A DNA stretch of 64,000 nt from Rhizobium pisi. GTDB lineage: Bacteria > Pseudomonadota > Alphaproteobacteria > Rhizobiales > Rhizobiaceae. Below the pieces are notes generated by a model. It worked only from the letters and a program-made list of their open reading frames with translations. It was not told where the DNA came from and made no database searches. Location of the stretch: the NCBI RefSeq assembly GCF_003938655.1, contig NZ_RJJT01000022.1, positions 1-64,000 on the forward strand, in the 5' to 3' direction. A program made the translations under genes and the position numbers. Of this stretch, positions 63,817-64,000 are shown piece after piece (position 1 is the first letter of the stretch; each line of letters starts with the position of its first letter).

Positions 63817-64000
63817 TCTTCCCTCATCAGATATCCGACGCCGCGGATATTGTGGATCGAAACCTCCGCACCCGCTTCGGTCAGCCGCTTGCGCAGCCGC
63901 GATATATGCGCATCGAGCGCGTTCGACTGGATTTCCTCTTCGTAATTGTAGACCGCCGCCTCCAGCGTCGAACGCAGCACTGTCTTCTCCTTGCGCTTGG
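63813..64000 (-). CDS. OmpR-type response regulator, cut by window edge
   Basis: Only the C-terminal ~62 codons are present: the winged-helix end LRSTLEAAVYNYEEEIQSNA, DAHISRLRKRL and VSIHNIRGVGYLMREE. The OmpR/PhoB type DNA-binding domain is clear. The receiver lies outside the window. The stop overlaps the kinase start by one base pair of codons. Confidence 0.92.
   Translation of the reverse strand, partial: KRKEKTVLRSTLEAAVYNYEEEIQSNALDAHISRLRKRLTEAGAEVSIHNIRGVGYLMREE

Overview
The window looks like chromosome (or chromid) of a Rhizobium of the leguminosarum/etli type. It is GC-rich, with dense overlapping gene shadows. It carries genes typical of Rhizobiales (DUF982, BA14K, DUF1800/DUF1501 pair, an ExoV-like pyruvyl transferase, an MCP with an sCache_2 sensor, uvrB with long tails) and several families of short palindromic intergenic elements, including RIME-like ones. 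No rRNA or tRNA gene and no CRISPR array was seen.

Layout. 0-5 kb: an IS1182-type transposase remnant at the edge, an animal-type haem peroxidase, an MCP, and an AT-rich patch. 5-12 kb: a YciA-like thioesterase; a four-gene minus-strand operon (exported alpha/beta hydrolase, exported CMD-family protein, cytochrome P460, DUF4405 membrane protein) beside a LysR gene and an aldo/keto reductase. 11-16 kb: DUF1501/DUF1800 pair, DUF486 and RDD membrane proteins. 16-26 kb: methyltransferase, a higBA toxin-antitoxin operon with visible operators, NmrA-like oxidoreductase divergent from a LysR gene, a single-domain response regulator, an FGE-like protein, DUF899, a class III adenylate cyclase, small membrane proteins and lipoproteins. 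26-31 kb: uvrB with an in-frame intergenic-type palindrome, then small genes, one frameshifted. 31-37 kb: two tandem paralogous RTX/cadherin-like proteins. 38-41 kb: cspA, dusA and an IS5-family element inserted into a palindromic repeat.

41-59 kb is a mosaic. Phage-derived pieces (GH108 endolysin, frameshifted VapE/primase, winged-helix regulator, Cro/CI-like pair with operators, frameshifted tail gene, SGNH-domain virion-like protein, Bbp16-like cement protein, truncated capsid gene) are interleaved with a monooxygenase/EthD/hydrolase/ECF-sigma operon, an HtrA-like protease, a chloroperoxidase-like hydrolase, and polysaccharide genes (pyruvyl transferase, flippase). This reads as a decayed podovirus-like prophage broken up by other DNA. 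The end holds a BA14K protein, an SGNH esterase, a DUF3313 lipoprotein and a histidine kinase overlapping a response regulator cut by the window edge.

Most notable observations: a tandem array of 18-20 bp imperfect palindromes (48402-48537); a 47-bp palindromic element in frame inside uvrB with a near-identical intergenic copy at 42224; matching ATTAG-N5-CTWAT boxes around the LysR/periplasmic redox operon; the compact lysogeny-switch operators; and a ladder of four 18-residue repeats at the start of the virion-like SGNH protein.
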